64,000 nt of DNA from Pseudogemmatithrix sp031430835. Lineage in GTDB: Bacteria; Gemmatimonadota; Gemmatimonadetes; Gemmatimonadales; Gemmatimonadaceae. This document shows, piece by piece, positions 32,799 through 40,968 of this stretch. Under the pieces are notes generated by a model, which saw nothing but the letters and a program-made list of their open reading frames with translations, had not been told where the DNA came from and ran no database searches. The number at the start of each line of letters is the position of its first letter. Positions within the stretch are counted from its first letter, which is position 1. The stretch spans positions 1 through 64,000 of the forward strand of contig JANPCH010000052.1 in NCBI GenBank assembly GCA_031430835.1, read 5' to 3'. The translations under genes and the position numbers were made by a program.

Positions 32799-33476
32799 CT
32801 AGTGCTTCATGATCTGGCTGATCGTGAGCTCCAGATTGTGGCTCACGCGGATCCCGTAGCCGCCGTCGGTCGACGTCAGCTTGTCGGCTCCGGCGTACTC
32901 GGCCTTGCTCAGACTCTTCACCACCGTGCCATTCACGACACACGAGGCCTGCCCATCGCGGACGCGCCAGCCGATGGTGTTCGTTGCCTCGCCGTTCGCG
33001 TCGGCCTTCTTGAGCGCCGCGTTCTCCTCCATATCCACGATCGTCGTGACCTTCGCGCCGTGGAAGGTCTTGATCGAGTACTTCCCGGTGCCGTAGACGA
33101 TGCAGTACATCAGCGTCTCATTGTCCGACTCGAGATCCTTCCCCCCGATGAACAGCCCATAGGAGTGCGGATGCGAGGCGGCCATCTTGTGCTCCTTGAA
33201 CGTCGCCATCACCTCGTAGTTGCCATTTGCCGTGTTCGCCCCATTCCAGAAGTTGCCGGCGGGACCGGCCGAGAGGCGGAGGTTGCTCCCCTCCATGACG
33301 AGCTTGGAGTCGTTGACGGTCTTTCCGGCGGCGGCCGGCCGGCGATCGACGCGGCCCTTCCAGCCGGCGACATTGATTCCGCCGTCCTTCACCGAGCGAT
33401 CGGCGTCCTGAGCGGATACTTCGGCGGTGGCGAAGGCGGCCCCGATCAGGGCAAAGGCGAGGGCGGTGCGGCGCAT
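32799..33476 (-). CDS. Secreted beta-sandwich protein (DUF1080/LamG-like)
   Basis: 225 residues. A signal peptide (MRRTALAFALIGAAFATAEVSA) starts at ATG 33476, which has a good GGAG about 7 nt upstream; longer in-frame starts lack one. The mature part reads as a beta-sandwich: NFWNGANTANGNYEVMATFKE, HSYGLFIGGKDLES, YCIVYGTGKYSIKTFHG, and IGWRVRDGQASCVVNGTVV, a pattern like DUF1080 or laminin-G-like carbohydrate-binding domains. No catalytic residues can be named. Monocistronic, followed by a strong hairpin. Function unknown. Confidence 0.7.
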   Translation of the reverse strand: MRRTALAFALIGAAFATAEVSAQDADRSVKDGGINVAGWKGRVDRRPAAAGKTVNDSKLVMEGSNLRLSAGPAGNFWNGANTANGNYEVMATFKEHKMAASHPHSYGLFIGGKDLESDNETLMYCIVYGTGKYSIKTFHGAKVTTIVDMEENAALKKADANGEATNTIGWRVRDGQASCVVNGTVVKSLSKAEYAGADKLTSTDGGYGIRVSHNLELTISQIMKH

Positions 33477-33604
33477 GCGATTCTCCAAGTGGTGGTCGAT
33501 CATATGAGTGTCGGTGACCCCCGCGTCCGGCACAAGCCGGCCACCGCGGAGTTGACAGAAAGCGAACACGCTTGCCCGGCGACAAGTTCCCGCCGCCGAT
33601 CAAG

Positions 33605-34003
33605 TCAGCCGAGCAAGCCGTACACGATGCCGATCAGCGTGAAACGGACCGTGTGATACCCCCCGTCGATCAGGAAGAGCCGCATCGACTTCCGCTCGAA
33701 GAGATAATTCGTCCCGATCGCGCCCGCGACCCAGAAGGCTCCGATCGAGAAGCCGACCCACACTGCCTGATTCAGTCCCGGCTCGGGACCGATGAACATG
33801 CCGAACACGTAGGCGGCTACCGCGCTAAGCACCAACATCGTCCCGTACACCTTCACGGGATTGAAGTCCTTCGAGATCTCCTCGAGTTTGAACCCATGTT
33901 CCGCCATCCACGCCTTTCCGAAGAGTGGGCCGTACCAGACGCTACCAAGGAGCCAGGCGACCGCGGTGGCGACCCCGGCGGCGAGGAGTGAGACGGGGGG
34001 CAT
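33605..34003 (-). CDS. DUF1761 membrane protein
   Basis: 132 residues with four membrane helices and the DUF1761 pattern AWLLGSVWYGPLFGKAWMAEHGF near the N-terminus, then GFSIGAFWVAGAIGTNYLFERKS and a C-terminal HTVRFTLIGIVYGLL. The role of the family is unknown. The ATG at 34003 follows a GGAG-like site and avoids an odd basic extension from 34051. It stands alone, divergent from the DinB gene, with about 128 bp of non-coding sequence downstream before the next minus-strand gene. Confidence 0.82.
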   Translation of the reverse strand: MPPVSLLAAGVATAVAWLLGSVWYGPLFGKAWMAEHGFKLEEISKDFNPVKVYGTMLVLSAVAAYVFGMFIGPEPGLNQAVWVGFSIGAFWVAGAIGTNYLFERKSMRLFLIDGGYHTVRFTLIGIVYGLLG

Positions 34004-34095
34004 TCGACGCTCCGAGAGGAGGAAGACGTGGGGACGCGAGCGATTCGACACTCCAACATCCGGCGCGCCGGTCGCGAGCGGAAGGCGCTCGGCCG

Positions 34096-34737
34096 ATGCA
34101 TCTTGGAGTCATGACACCGACCAGGAAGAAGGGCCTCACGCGGAAGAAGGTCGCTCCGAGATCGAAGAAGTCACCTCCGAAGGCGAAGAAGCCGGCGCCG
34201 AAGGGCGCGGCGCGTCCGGCCACCGCGAAGCTCGTGCCTGACGTGGACCGGCTCATCTCCGAGCTCCAGCGCCAGCACGACGGCGATCCCTGGCACGGCC
34301 CCTCCCGCGCCGCGATCCTCGCCGACGTGAGTGCCGCCGAGGCGGCGTGGCAGCCGGGTGCCGGTGCCCACAGCATCTGGGAGAACGTCCTTCATATGAG
34401 GAGCTGGACCCGCGAGGTCGAGCGCCGTGCCCTCGGTGGCTACCCGGCGATGCCCGCCGATGGCGACTGGCCGCACGTCATCGACACAAGCGAGAAGGCG
34501 TGGACCCAGGCGCAGGCCTCCCTCGATGCCGCCCACGACCAGATCGTCGCGGTGGTGCGTAGGCTCGGCGGGACGAAGCTCGCCGAGCACGTCGGCGCGA
34601 CGAAGAAGCATCCGAACGGCACCGGGATCACCATCCGGGCGATGCTCTACTCACTCGCGTCGCACGATGTCTATCACTCCGGCCAGGTCTCGCTCCTCAA
34701 GCGGCTCGCGCGCGCGGCGCTCGAGGTGACTTCCTAA
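34096..34737 (+). CDS. DinB-family protein with a lysine-rich N-terminal tail
   Basis: 213 residues. The first 45 are a basic, low-complexity tail (many Lys, Pro and Ala). A DinB-like four-helix bundle follows, with the metal-binding histidines expected in HSIWENVLHM and at the C-terminal ASHDVYHSGQVSLLKRL. DinB/YfiT-like proteins are thiol-dependent metalloenzymes or damage-induced proteins of uncertain substrate. The start could be ATG 34096 (GGAAGG about 10 nt upstream) or ATG 34111 (GGAG only 2 nt away). The basic tail may bind nucleic acid or be disordered. Confidence 0.82.
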   Translation: MHLGVMTPTRKKGLTRKKVAPRSKKSPPKAKKPAPKGAARPATAKLVPDVDRLISELQRQHDGDPWHGPSRAAILADVSAAEAAWQPGAGAHSIWENVLHMRSWTREVERRALGGYPAMPADGDWPHVIDTSEKAWTQAQASLDAAHDQIVAVVRRLGGTKLAEHVGATKKHPNGTGITIRAMLYSLASHDVYHSGQVSLLKRLARAALEVTS

Positions 34738-34750
34738 GGGGGGTCGCCGC

Positions 34751-35539
34751 CTAGATGAGCCCGCGGATCCAACCCCCATCCACCGCGACGTTCTGCGCGG
34801 TGATGTAGCTCGCGCGTTCTGACGCGAGGAAGGCGGCGAGCGCGGCGAACTCGCGCGGTTCGCCGAGTCGTCCCATCGGGATCTGTGTCTCCCACGCGGC
34901 GGCGGCCGCCTCGGGCGTGATCCCCTTCGCCTTCGCTGTGTTCTCCGCGAGCTGCACGAGCCGCTCGGTGCGGGTGTAACCGGGAAGGAGGTTGTTCACC
35001 GTGATCCCGAATGGTGCGACCTCGTTCGCGAGGGTCCGCGCGAAGCCGGTCACCGCCGCGCGCACGCTGTTGGAAAGGATGAGCCCATCGACCGGCTGCT
35101 TCACCGCGATCGAGGTGACGTTGAGGACGCGTCCCCATTTCCGCGCCTTCATCCCAGGGAGGGCGGCGCGGGCGAGATTCACGACACTGTGGAGATTGAG
35201 GTCCACCGCGCGTTGCCAGGCCTCGCTCGTGTGGCTCTCGAATGGCCCCGGCGGCGGACCACCGGCGTTCGTGATGAGGATGTCCACCGCGCCGAACCGC
35301 GTGATCGCCGCGTGCACCGCGCGGGTGACGTCAGCCGGCACCGACACGTCGGCGATGATGCCCAGTGTCTCGACGTCGTGAGTCCTGGCGATCGCAGCGG
35401 CGACCTCGTGGATCCCATCGCTGCGCGCACAGCAAGCGACGCGCACCCCCTCGGCTGCGAGCGCCTCGGCGATCGCGCGTCCGAGGCCCTTGCTCGCCGC
35501 CGAGACGAATGCTGTTCGCCCGCGAATTCCGAGATCCAC
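34751..35539 (-). CDS. SDR-family protein lacking the usual Tyr/Lys catalytic pair
   Basis: 262 residues from a GTG. Rossmann features are clear: SAASKGLGRAIAEAL (cofactor-binding TGxxxGxG equivalent), TNAGGPPPG and LPGYTRTERL. At the catalytic position, however, the usual YxxxK is replaced within PVDGLILSNSVRAAVTGFART: Ser/Asn stand in for Tyr and Arg for Lys. The catalytic serine position (NVTSIA) is kept. A known SDR subgroup has this change and its activity is unclear. The gene lies 2 bp downstream of the cupin gene on the same strand, so the two are co-transcribed. Confidence 0.85.
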   Translation of the reverse strand: MDLGIRGRTAFVSAASKGLGRAIAEALAAEGVRVACCARSDGIHEVAAAIARTHDVETLGIIADVSVPADVTRAVHAAITRFGAVDILITNAGGPPPGPFESHTSEAWQRAVDLNLHSVVNLARAALPGMKARKWGRVLNVTSIAVKQPVDGLILSNSVRAAVTGFARTLANEVAPFGITVNNLLPGYTRTERLVQLAENTAKAKGITPEAAAAAWETQIPMGRLGEPREFAALAAFLASERASYITAQNVAVDGGWIRGLI

Positions 35540-35541
35540 TG

Positions 35542-35919
35542 CTACTTCTTGTGGAAGTAAGAGTCCGTGTGGTTCAGCCAATCCTCGCGCGGCGGACTGA
35601 AGACGTCCACGTCGAGCGTCTTCTCCATCGCTTCGGCCTTGTGCCACACGTTGGAGGGGATGGTGAGCACCTCGCCGGCGCGGATGTCGATGATCTCTCG
35701 CTGGTCGTCGCCGACCCAGAACCGGAGCCACCCCTCGAGCACATAGGTGATCTGCTCATTGTGATGCTGGTGCTTCGGCACCACGGCCCCTTTCTCGAGA
35801 TAGACGTGGGCGAGCATCATCTTCTCGCCGGTGACGAGGCGGCGCGAGATCTGGTCGGTGACCTTCTCCCGCGGCATGTCATCCCAGCGGAAGAAGGTGA
35901 CTGCAGGCGGTGTCGGCAT
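35542..35919 (-). CDS. Small cupin-domain protein
   Basis: 125 residues. A single cupin barrel carries motif 1 as GAVVPKHQHHNEQITYVLEG (two His and the Glu metal ligands) and motif 2 as GEVLTIPSNVWHKAEAM with the third His. Such monodomain cupins bind a metal and may act as isomerases, dioxygenases or sugar-binding regulators. It is followed closely by the SDR gene, a pairing seen in sugar-acid metabolism, though the substrate is not evident. ATG 35919 was chosen; an upstream in-frame ATG at 35964 would add 15 unrelated residues. Confidence 0.85.
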   Translation of the reverse strand: MPTPPAVTFFRWDDMPREKVTDQISRRLVTGEKMMLAHVYLEKGAVVPKHQHHNEQITYVLEGWLRFWVGDDQREIIDIRAGEVLTIPSNVWHKAEAMEKTLDVDVFSPPREDWLNHTDSYFHKK

Positions 35920-35964
35920 CGAGCGAATGTAGCACTTCCACCGGCGATGCCGACACCCGGCCAC

Positions 35965-36660
35965 TCACCGCCGGAGGGCGAAGACGAAGCGTTGCTCGAC
36001 CAACTGACGCACGCGGCGCCCTCCCGACTCGGCGGGAGTGAACCGCAGGTCAAGCACCGCCGCGCGGACCGAGCCCGTGAAGAGGGCGTGCGTCGTTGAT
36101 ACCGCGTGGAAGGACTCCGGCTCGACGCGCCCGAGCGTGTCGACCACGAAGAACGCGACCACCGACCCCTCACGTCCGTCGAGACGCAGCGCGTCGGGAT
36201 AGCGTGGTGTACGCTGCTTTCCCTTCAACACGACGCGCCGATCCACCTGGTCAGCCCACCTCGCGCTCGAGTCGGGCGTTATCGTGCTGCCGGTTCCGGG
36301 AGGGAGACCGATCAGCTCGCCGGGAACGGTCGGTCCCGGTGGATCCTCAGACGGCGGCGCCAGTGGGGTGCCGGGGTCGGGGATCTCGGTCGGAATCTCG
36401 GTCGTCGGGATCGTCGGAGGGACAGGTACGGTGGGCGCCTCGACCGGTCGGCGCAGCGGACTCGATGGCGCAGTCGGCGCGGAGGGCGCCTGCGGGAGGT
36501 AGATGATCCCCGGATCCGGATCGACGACCTCGGGCTTCGGCGTGCCGGCGGCCGTTCGGACGACCACGGCCCCGATCACCATCGCGTGCGCGACGATCGA
36601 GAAGAGCGTCGCGCCGCGCGACTTGGTGCGCGGCCGGCGCGATTCGATGAGCTTGAGCAT
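35965..36660 (-). CDS. TonB-family energy transducer
   Basis: 231 residues. One N-terminal membrane anchor (TLFSIVAHAMVIGAVVVRTAAG) is followed by a long Pro/Thr/Glu-rich periplasm-spanning linker (about residues 50-135) and a C-terminal TonB domain with RTPRYPDALRLDGREGSVVAFFVVDTLG and ALFTGSVRAAVLDLRFTPAE. It should couple an ExbBD proton motor, not seen here, to outer-membrane receptors such as the one encoded at 649-2775. The membrane-anchor sequence and linker are typical; the C-terminus is a little short. It begins 88 bp after the end of the minus-strand gene upstream. Confidence 0.85.
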   Translation of the reverse strand: MLKLIESRRPRTKSRGATLFSIVAHAMVIGAVVVRTAAGTPKPEVVDPDPGIIYLPQAPSAPTAPSSPLRRPVEAPTVPVPPTIPTTEIPTEIPDPGTPLAPPSEDPPGPTVPGELIGLPPGTGSTITPDSSARWADQVDRRVVLKGKQRTPRYPDALRLDGREGSVVAFFVVDTLGRVEPESFHAVSTTHALFTGSVRAAVLDLRFTPAESGGRRVRQLVEQRFVFALRR

Positions 36661-36673
36661 CCATCCTCCGCGA

Positions 36674-36707
36674 AAGGGTCCTACCAGTTAGTACCGGTGG
36701 GACCCTT
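36674..36707 (-). terminator. Stem-loop between the 529-residue protein gene and tonB-like gene
   Basis: Arms aagggtcctacc (36674-36685) and ggtgggaccctt (36696-36707) pair over 12 bp with one G-U type mismatch and a 10-nt loop. The position, about 45 bp past the stop at 36749 on the minus strand, fits a terminator for the proline dehydrogenase operon. Confidence 0.45.
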
Positions 36708-36748
36708 CGCCCTGATGACGCGCGGATGAGGGAAGGGAATCGCGCGGA

Positions 36749-38338
36749 TTAGGAGTGGATGATGTTGAGCGCCCGCCAGAGCGCCGCGTGGCGGCCCGCC
36801 GCCTTCGCGAAGCCCGCCTCTTGCGGGGCCCCCTTGAGTGCAACGAGTCGCCAGAGGGCTCGGCGGTCGCCCCGCGACCACCGTGCGATGCGCGGCAGGA
36901 GCGGAACGAGGATCGGGACGAGATGCACAGCTCCCCGCCGTTCGTCCGGCGTCAGGGCACGTCGCGCGCCGGTGCAGCGGTGCAGGAGTTCGTGCGCGCG
37001 CTCGTCGATCCATCTCGCTCGCTCTCCCGCCGGAACAGCGGCGAGTGCGCGAGTGGCGAGTCGTCCACCGGCGATCAGCACGCGTTCCGAGACGAGCCCG
37101 TGCTCCTCTGCGCCGCCGAGTGAGAGCACGAGGTCACCACGTGCGAGCGCCCGCAAGGTGCGCGGCGTGGAGCGGTATCCGCGGTCGAGCGCGATCGCGT
37201 CGCGCTCGCGCTTCGCCAGTGCGGCGGCCTGCCGGTCCTGCGGCCGAAAGCCGAGTCGATCATAGAACCAATACGCCCCCGAGGCGATGGCCTCCTCATT
37301 CTCATCGCCGATCTGGTAGGGATTCACGACGAACCGTGTGACTCCCAGGTAGGTGCGGACGGCACGAAGGGACTGGACGTAGAGAAAAGCGGACTCGCTC
37401 CCACGAAAGCTCTCGAAGACGTTCGCGCCGGTGTTGGCTTGAGCGCCCAGGGTCGTGAAACCGCCGTACCCAACCGGGATTCCGTTGGCGAAGATCACGT
37501 AGCCATAGTTCGCCTCGAGCGCCGAGCGGTCCGCGGGCGGGAGGCCGAGCAGGCAGAGGGTGGCGCCCTCGCCGAGCGGCGCGAGTATGATCTCCTCGTG
37601 ATTCGCGTGGATCGTCGGGAAGACCTCGCGAGTGCGCGCCGCGAGCGCGGCGATCGACGCGTCGTGCCAGCGGCGGGACGCCGCGCCGCAGGCGCGCCTG
37701 ATGCCGCGGAGCGGCGTCTCGATGTGGGCGACCACCTCGCGCGGGGGCTTCCGGAACCCTGACCGCACCGTCACTCGCACCGGGACGCGATTCCGCGACG
37801 TCGAGAATCGGGAGTGCTCGAGCGACCATCGCAGTGGCACGTCGGCGGCCTCGTACGCGGCGCGCCACGCGCGTCCCTCGCTGCTCCTGCTCGCGTCAGG
37901 CGCGTCGGCGAGCAGCCACGCCGCGCCCCCGCCGGTGCGGGCCCCCACCTCCGCCAGCCACTCGCTCGTGGCGATCTCACCAGAGTCGAAGCGATCCTCT
38001 TCGCTCGTCGCGAGCACGAACCGAATCAGCGTGTCGAGCCGGTCGGCGTCCTTCTTCGAACGCCAGTCGAATGCGATCCGCTCGCCGCGCCGGGCCAGCC
38101 ATCGAGCAACCTCGTAGATGAACGTATGCGAGGTGCTGGTCCCCGCGACGCCGGAGTCGGCGAGCTGGTCCCGCTGGTCATCGCTGAGGGACCGAACGGC
38201 CGCGCCGATACGGTCGAGTGCGCGTGACGCCGTGCGATGGATCGCCAGCGAGTCGGGGAAGGCCGCGTGGAAGAGCAGTTGGTCGTGGTGGGCCGCGAGC
38301 TCCGCGGCCGTGCGCCACCGAGCGCCGGGGCGCGGCAT
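36749..38338 (-). CDS. Unrecognised 529-residue protein with a possible GNAT-like central region
   Basis: 529 residues, soluble and Arg/Ala-rich, starting at ATG 38338, 5 bp after the proline dehydrogenase stop. I do not recognise the family. Residues about 255-390 (EEIILAPLGEGATLCLLGLPP, YGYVIFANGIPVGYGGF, FLYVQSLRAVRTYLGVTRFVVNPYQIG, AYWFYDRLGFRP) have the strand-helix rhythm of an acyltransferase GNAT fold, ending in the typical FYDRLGFRP. The N-terminal 250 residues are mostly helical with RWSLEHSRFSTSR-type basic patches. The C-terminal 140 are helical. Acyl-CoA-binding residues cannot be assigned with confidence. Confidence 0.6.
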   Translation of the reverse strand: MPRPGARWRTAAELAAHHDQLLFHAAFPDSLAIHRTASRALDRIGAAVRSLSDDQRDQLADSGVAGTSTSHTFIYEVARWLARRGERIAFDWRSKKDADRLDTLIRFVLATSEEDRFDSGEIATSEWLAEVGARTGGGAAWLLADAPDASRSSEGRAWRAAYEAADVPLRWSLEHSRFSTSRNRVPVRVTVRSGFRKPPREVVAHIETPLRGIRRACGAASRRWHDASIAALAARTREVFPTIHANHEEIILAPLGEGATLCLLGLPPADRSALEANYGYVIFANGIPVGYGGFTTLGAQANTGANVFESFRGSESAFLYVQSLRAVRTYLGVTRFVVNPYQIGDENEEAIASGAYWFYDRLGFRPQDRQAAALAKRERDAIALDRGYRSTPRTLRALARGDLVLSLGGAEEHGLVSERVLIAGGRLATRALAAVPAGERARWIDERAHELLHRCTGARRALTPDERRGAVHLVPILVPLLPRIARWSRGDRRALWRLVALKGAPQEAGFAKAAGRHAALWRALNIIHS

Positions 38339-38343
38339 CGGTC

Positions 38344-39270
38344 CTATCCGAGGAGCGACTTCGCGACGAACCAGATGTTCGCCGGGCGCTCGGCGAGCCG
38401 GCGCATGTACCAGCGGTACCACGCCTCCCCATAGCTCACGAGCGTCGTCACCGCGTGGCCCTCGGCGCGCAGGCGGCGCTGCTCGCGGTCGCGGATGCCG
38501 TAGAGCATATGCATCTCGTATTTCCCCTTGGCGACGCCGAGCGCGTGGGCGCGCGCGACGATGCGCCCGATGAGCGGGACGTCGTGCGTGCCGATGATCG
38601 GGAGGCACTCGCCGCTCTTGGCCCACTCGAGCATCGTGCCGGAGAGCTCTTCGAAGGCGGTGTCGGTGTCGGCCTTCTTCGGGAAGGCGACGGTTGCCGG
38701 CTCGGCGTAGGCGCCCTTCACGAGACGGATGACCGGCTTGAGCGGGCGGAGCCGCTCGAGGTCCTTCGGCGTGCGGAAGAGGTAGGCCTGCAGGGCGAGC
38801 CCGGTGCGCGGATGCTTCGTCTTCACCGCTTCGTAGAGCGCGAGGGTCCGGTCGACGTATGACGAATCCTCCATGTCGAGCCAGAGCATCGACCCGATGG
38901 CGTCGGCCTTGGCGGCGATCGCGAGGCAGGTATCCCGGCAGGCGCTCTCTGACTGATCGAGCCCGAGTTGCGTCGGCTTGATGCTCACGGCGGCCGGTAG
39001 CTTGCGCGACTTGATGGCGTCGAAGAGCCAGAGGTAGTGATCGCGGACGGCATCGGCGTCCTTCAGGGAGGTGAGCGCCTCGCCGAGCTTGGTGAAGATG
39101 AGCCCGCGCCCATCCTTCGCGATCACCGCTCCCGCGTCAAGCGCGTCCTCGGGCCGCTCCCCCGGCATGAACGCCTTCGTGGCGCGCTTCACGACTCGGC
39201 TGCGGGTCGCAAGGCGGTTGAGGGTGTCGCTCTTGGCGGCGGCGAGGAGGAGACTGCGGCCGATCGGCAT
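38344..39270 (-). CDS. Proline dehydrogenase (single-domain)
   Basis: 308 residues, an FAD-dependent TIM barrel oxidising L-proline to pyrroline-5-carboxylate at the membrane. Family motifs visible: SIKPTQLGLD, MLWLDMEDSSYVDRTLALYE, LQAYLFRTPKDLERL, RLVKGAYAEPATVAFP, IIGTHDVPLI and the substrate-contacting YGIRDREQRRL near the C-terminus. It is a stand-alone ProDH (PutB type) rather than the fused PutA, and no P5C dehydrogenase is adjacent. The next gene on the strand, of unknown function, begins 5 bp later and is probably co-transcribed. Confidence 0.92.
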   Translation of the reverse strand: MPIGRSLLLAAAKSDTLNRLATRSRVVKRATKAFMPGERPEDALDAGAVIAKDGRGLIFTKLGEALTSLKDADAVRDHYLWLFDAIKSRKLPAAVSIKPTQLGLDQSESACRDTCLAIAAKADAIGSMLWLDMEDSSYVDRTLALYEAVKTKHPRTGLALQAYLFRTPKDLERLRPLKPVIRLVKGAYAEPATVAFPKKADTDTAFEELSGTMLEWAKSGECLPIIGTHDVPLIGRIVARAHALGVAKGKYEMHMLYGIRDREQRRLRAEGHAVTTLVSYGEAWYRWYMRRLAERPANIWFVAKSLLG

Positions 39271-39403
39271 CGAGGGTCTGTTTCCGGTTGGTGACTCCTG
39301 AAAGATGACCGGTTACGCGAGCGCGGGTCAAACGCCGCGTGTTTGCACTCTTGCGCGTAGAGCGCAGATTCGAACCGACACGCACCGGATCATCGAGGCC
39401 CAG

Positions 39404-40216
39404 ATGCGCACGTTCTCTCGCCACGCGGCAATCGTCCTTGCGGCCGCACTCTCCGTCGGCACCGCAGCGGGCGCGCAATCGGCCCCCAAAGGCACCGTCC
39501 TCGCCGACCTCACCTGGCTAGAGGCCGAGCAGGTCCTCACCAAGGACGCGGTGATCGTGATCCCCCTCGGCGCGCAGGCGAAGGAGCACGGGCCGCACCT
39601 CCGGCTCGACAACGACTTCCGACTGGCCGAGTACTACCGCGCGCGGGTGCTCGCGGCGTCCGACGTGATCATCGCGCCGACCGTCAACTACCACTTCTAT
39701 CCCGCCTTCGTCGAGTACCCCGGCTCGACCCACCTCCAGTTCGAGACGGCGCAGAACCTCATCCTCGACATCGTGCGAAGTCTCGCCGCGTACGGTCCGC
39801 GCAAGTTCTATGTGTTGAACACCGGAGTGTCCACCGCGCGCCCACTCGCCGCGGTCACCGAGATCCTGAAGAAGGAAGGGATCCAGTTCGCTTGGACCAA
39901 CCTCTCGGTGGTCGGCGCCGCCGCCGAGGCCAGCGTGAAGCAGGAGGTGCGCGGCACCCACGCCGACGAGATCGAGACGTCGATGATGCTCTATATGGAT
40001 CCGTCGCGCGTGGACATGAGCAAGGCGGTGCGCGACGACAGTCCACAGGGAACCGGCGGGCTCTCGCGCGTGCAAGGCAACGGCAAGACCTACTCGCCGA
40101 GCGGTGTGTGGGGTGACGCGACGCTGGCGACGCGGGAGAAGGGGCGGATCGTCGTCGAGGCGAACGTCGCGGATATCCTGGCGGAGATCGAGGCACTGCG
40201 GCGCGCGGTCCCCTGA
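39404..40216 (+). CDS. Secreted creatininase-family amidohydrolase
   Basis: 270 residues. A signal peptide (MRTFSRHAAIVLAAALSVGTAAGA) begins at ATG 39404, which follows a GAGG site at about 5 nt. The creatininase fold shows VIVIPLGAQAKEHGPHLRLDNDF (metal ligands Glu, His, Asp), YPAFVEYPGSTHL, and THADEIETSMMLYM (His/Glu ligands). Members hydrolyse cyclic amides or act in cofactor maturation; a periplasmic version is unusual but seen in this phylum. A longer frame reaching back to 39305 is unlikely. The 133-bp gap upstream (39271-39403), shared with the divergent ProDH gene, shows no other feature. Confidence 0.87.
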   Translation: MRTFSRHAAIVLAAALSVGTAAGAQSAPKGTVLADLTWLEAEQVLTKDAVIVIPLGAQAKEHGPHLRLDNDFRLAEYYRARVLAASDVIIAPTVNYHFYPAFVEYPGSTHLQFETAQNLILDIVRSLAAYGPRKFYVLNTGVSTARPLAAVTEILKKEGIQFAWTNLSVVGAAAEASVKQEVRGTHADEIETSMMLYMDPSRVDMSKAVRDDSPQGTGGLSRVQGNGKTYSPSGVWGDATLATREKGRIVVEANVADILAEIEALRRAVP

Positions 40217-40241
40217 CCCGCGCGCCACAGCCCTCAGTGAT

Positions 40242-40931
40242 TCAACTCGCCCGGATGTACATGCACCCCGCTTCCTGGGCGCGCAGCACCGCGAAGACTC
40301 CCGTCGGCTGCAGCAACACGCCCGGCGCGAGGTAGTTCCGCCCCTGCGTCCACGCCTCGGCCTCGGAGATCTTCTCCTTCGCCGCGATCATCCCGACCAC
40401 CACGAACTCGAACGCGAGCGCGCACGCGAGCACGAGGCCGCCCCGCGCCTGGAAGTCCGCGAGCGAGTTGTGGCCGAACCGCTCCGGCAGCCCGTCCTTC
40501 ACGGTCATCAGCGCGGGGTTCTTGTCGGTGGGTTCGCCGGTGAGCGGGTGGCCGATCTTGCTCGCCTTTCCAACGCCGTACTTGTCCCAATACGCCTGGT
40601 TCATCGCGCCGATGATCCCCTCGTGGCGAAGGACCATCACGGATGAGATGTCCTTGGCTGCCGTGCCCACGTTCGCTTCGTGCGCGCGGCCCCAGCCGAT
40701 CGCGCGCCACGGGCCCCATCCATTCTCGAGTTCGGGACAATCAAAGACGGCCTTGAGCTTGCCGGTGAGGCGGCTGCCCCACGCCACATCAAAGGTGCCA
40801 GCCTGAGGCGGCGGTTCCCACCCCTCGGGTGGGATGCTCGGCATCGCCTTGAGGGCGAGTGGCATCGCACTGAGCGCGAGAGAGCCGACAGCGAGGCGAT
40901 CGAGGAACTGCCTGCGGGTGGTGGACATCAT
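40242..40931 (-). CDS. Tat-exported DsrE/F-like protein
   Basis: 229 residues. The twin-arginine signal TTRRQFLDRLAVGSLALSAM indicates export after folding. The mature domain has the DsrE/F-like pattern: KAVFDCPELENG at the first strand, VMVLRHEGIIGAM, LVLACALAFEFVVVGMIA (usual cysteine-bearing helix), RNYLAPGVLLQPTGVFAVLRAQEAGCMYIR at the end. DsrE proteins bind or relay sulfur through cysteine; Cys in VLACALAF and AGCMYIR are candidates. It follows the KAS III gene by 37 bp on the same strand and may extend that operon, although the sulfur-oxidation operon lies elsewhere. Confidence 0.65.
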   Translation of the reverse strand: MMSTTRRQFLDRLAVGSLALSAMPLALKAMPSIPPEGWEPPPQAGTFDVAWGSRLTGKLKAVFDCPELENGWGPWRAIGWGRAHEANVGTAAKDISSVMVLRHEGIIGAMNQAYWDKYGVGKASKIGHPLTGEPTDKNPALMTVKDGLPERFGHNSLADFQARGGLVLACALAFEFVVVGMIAAKEKISEAEAWTQGRNYLAPGVLLQPTGVFAVLRAQEAGCMYIRAS

Positions 40932-40968
40932 TTCCTCCGGGAAATGCGCGCGAGCCGGTGGCTCGGGG

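Noticed and set aside
39360..39400. gattcgaacc (39367-39376), resembling a tRNA T-arm on the minus strand
   Set aside because: The flanking bases do not form a T stem, and no acceptor, D or anticodon arms can be built around it.
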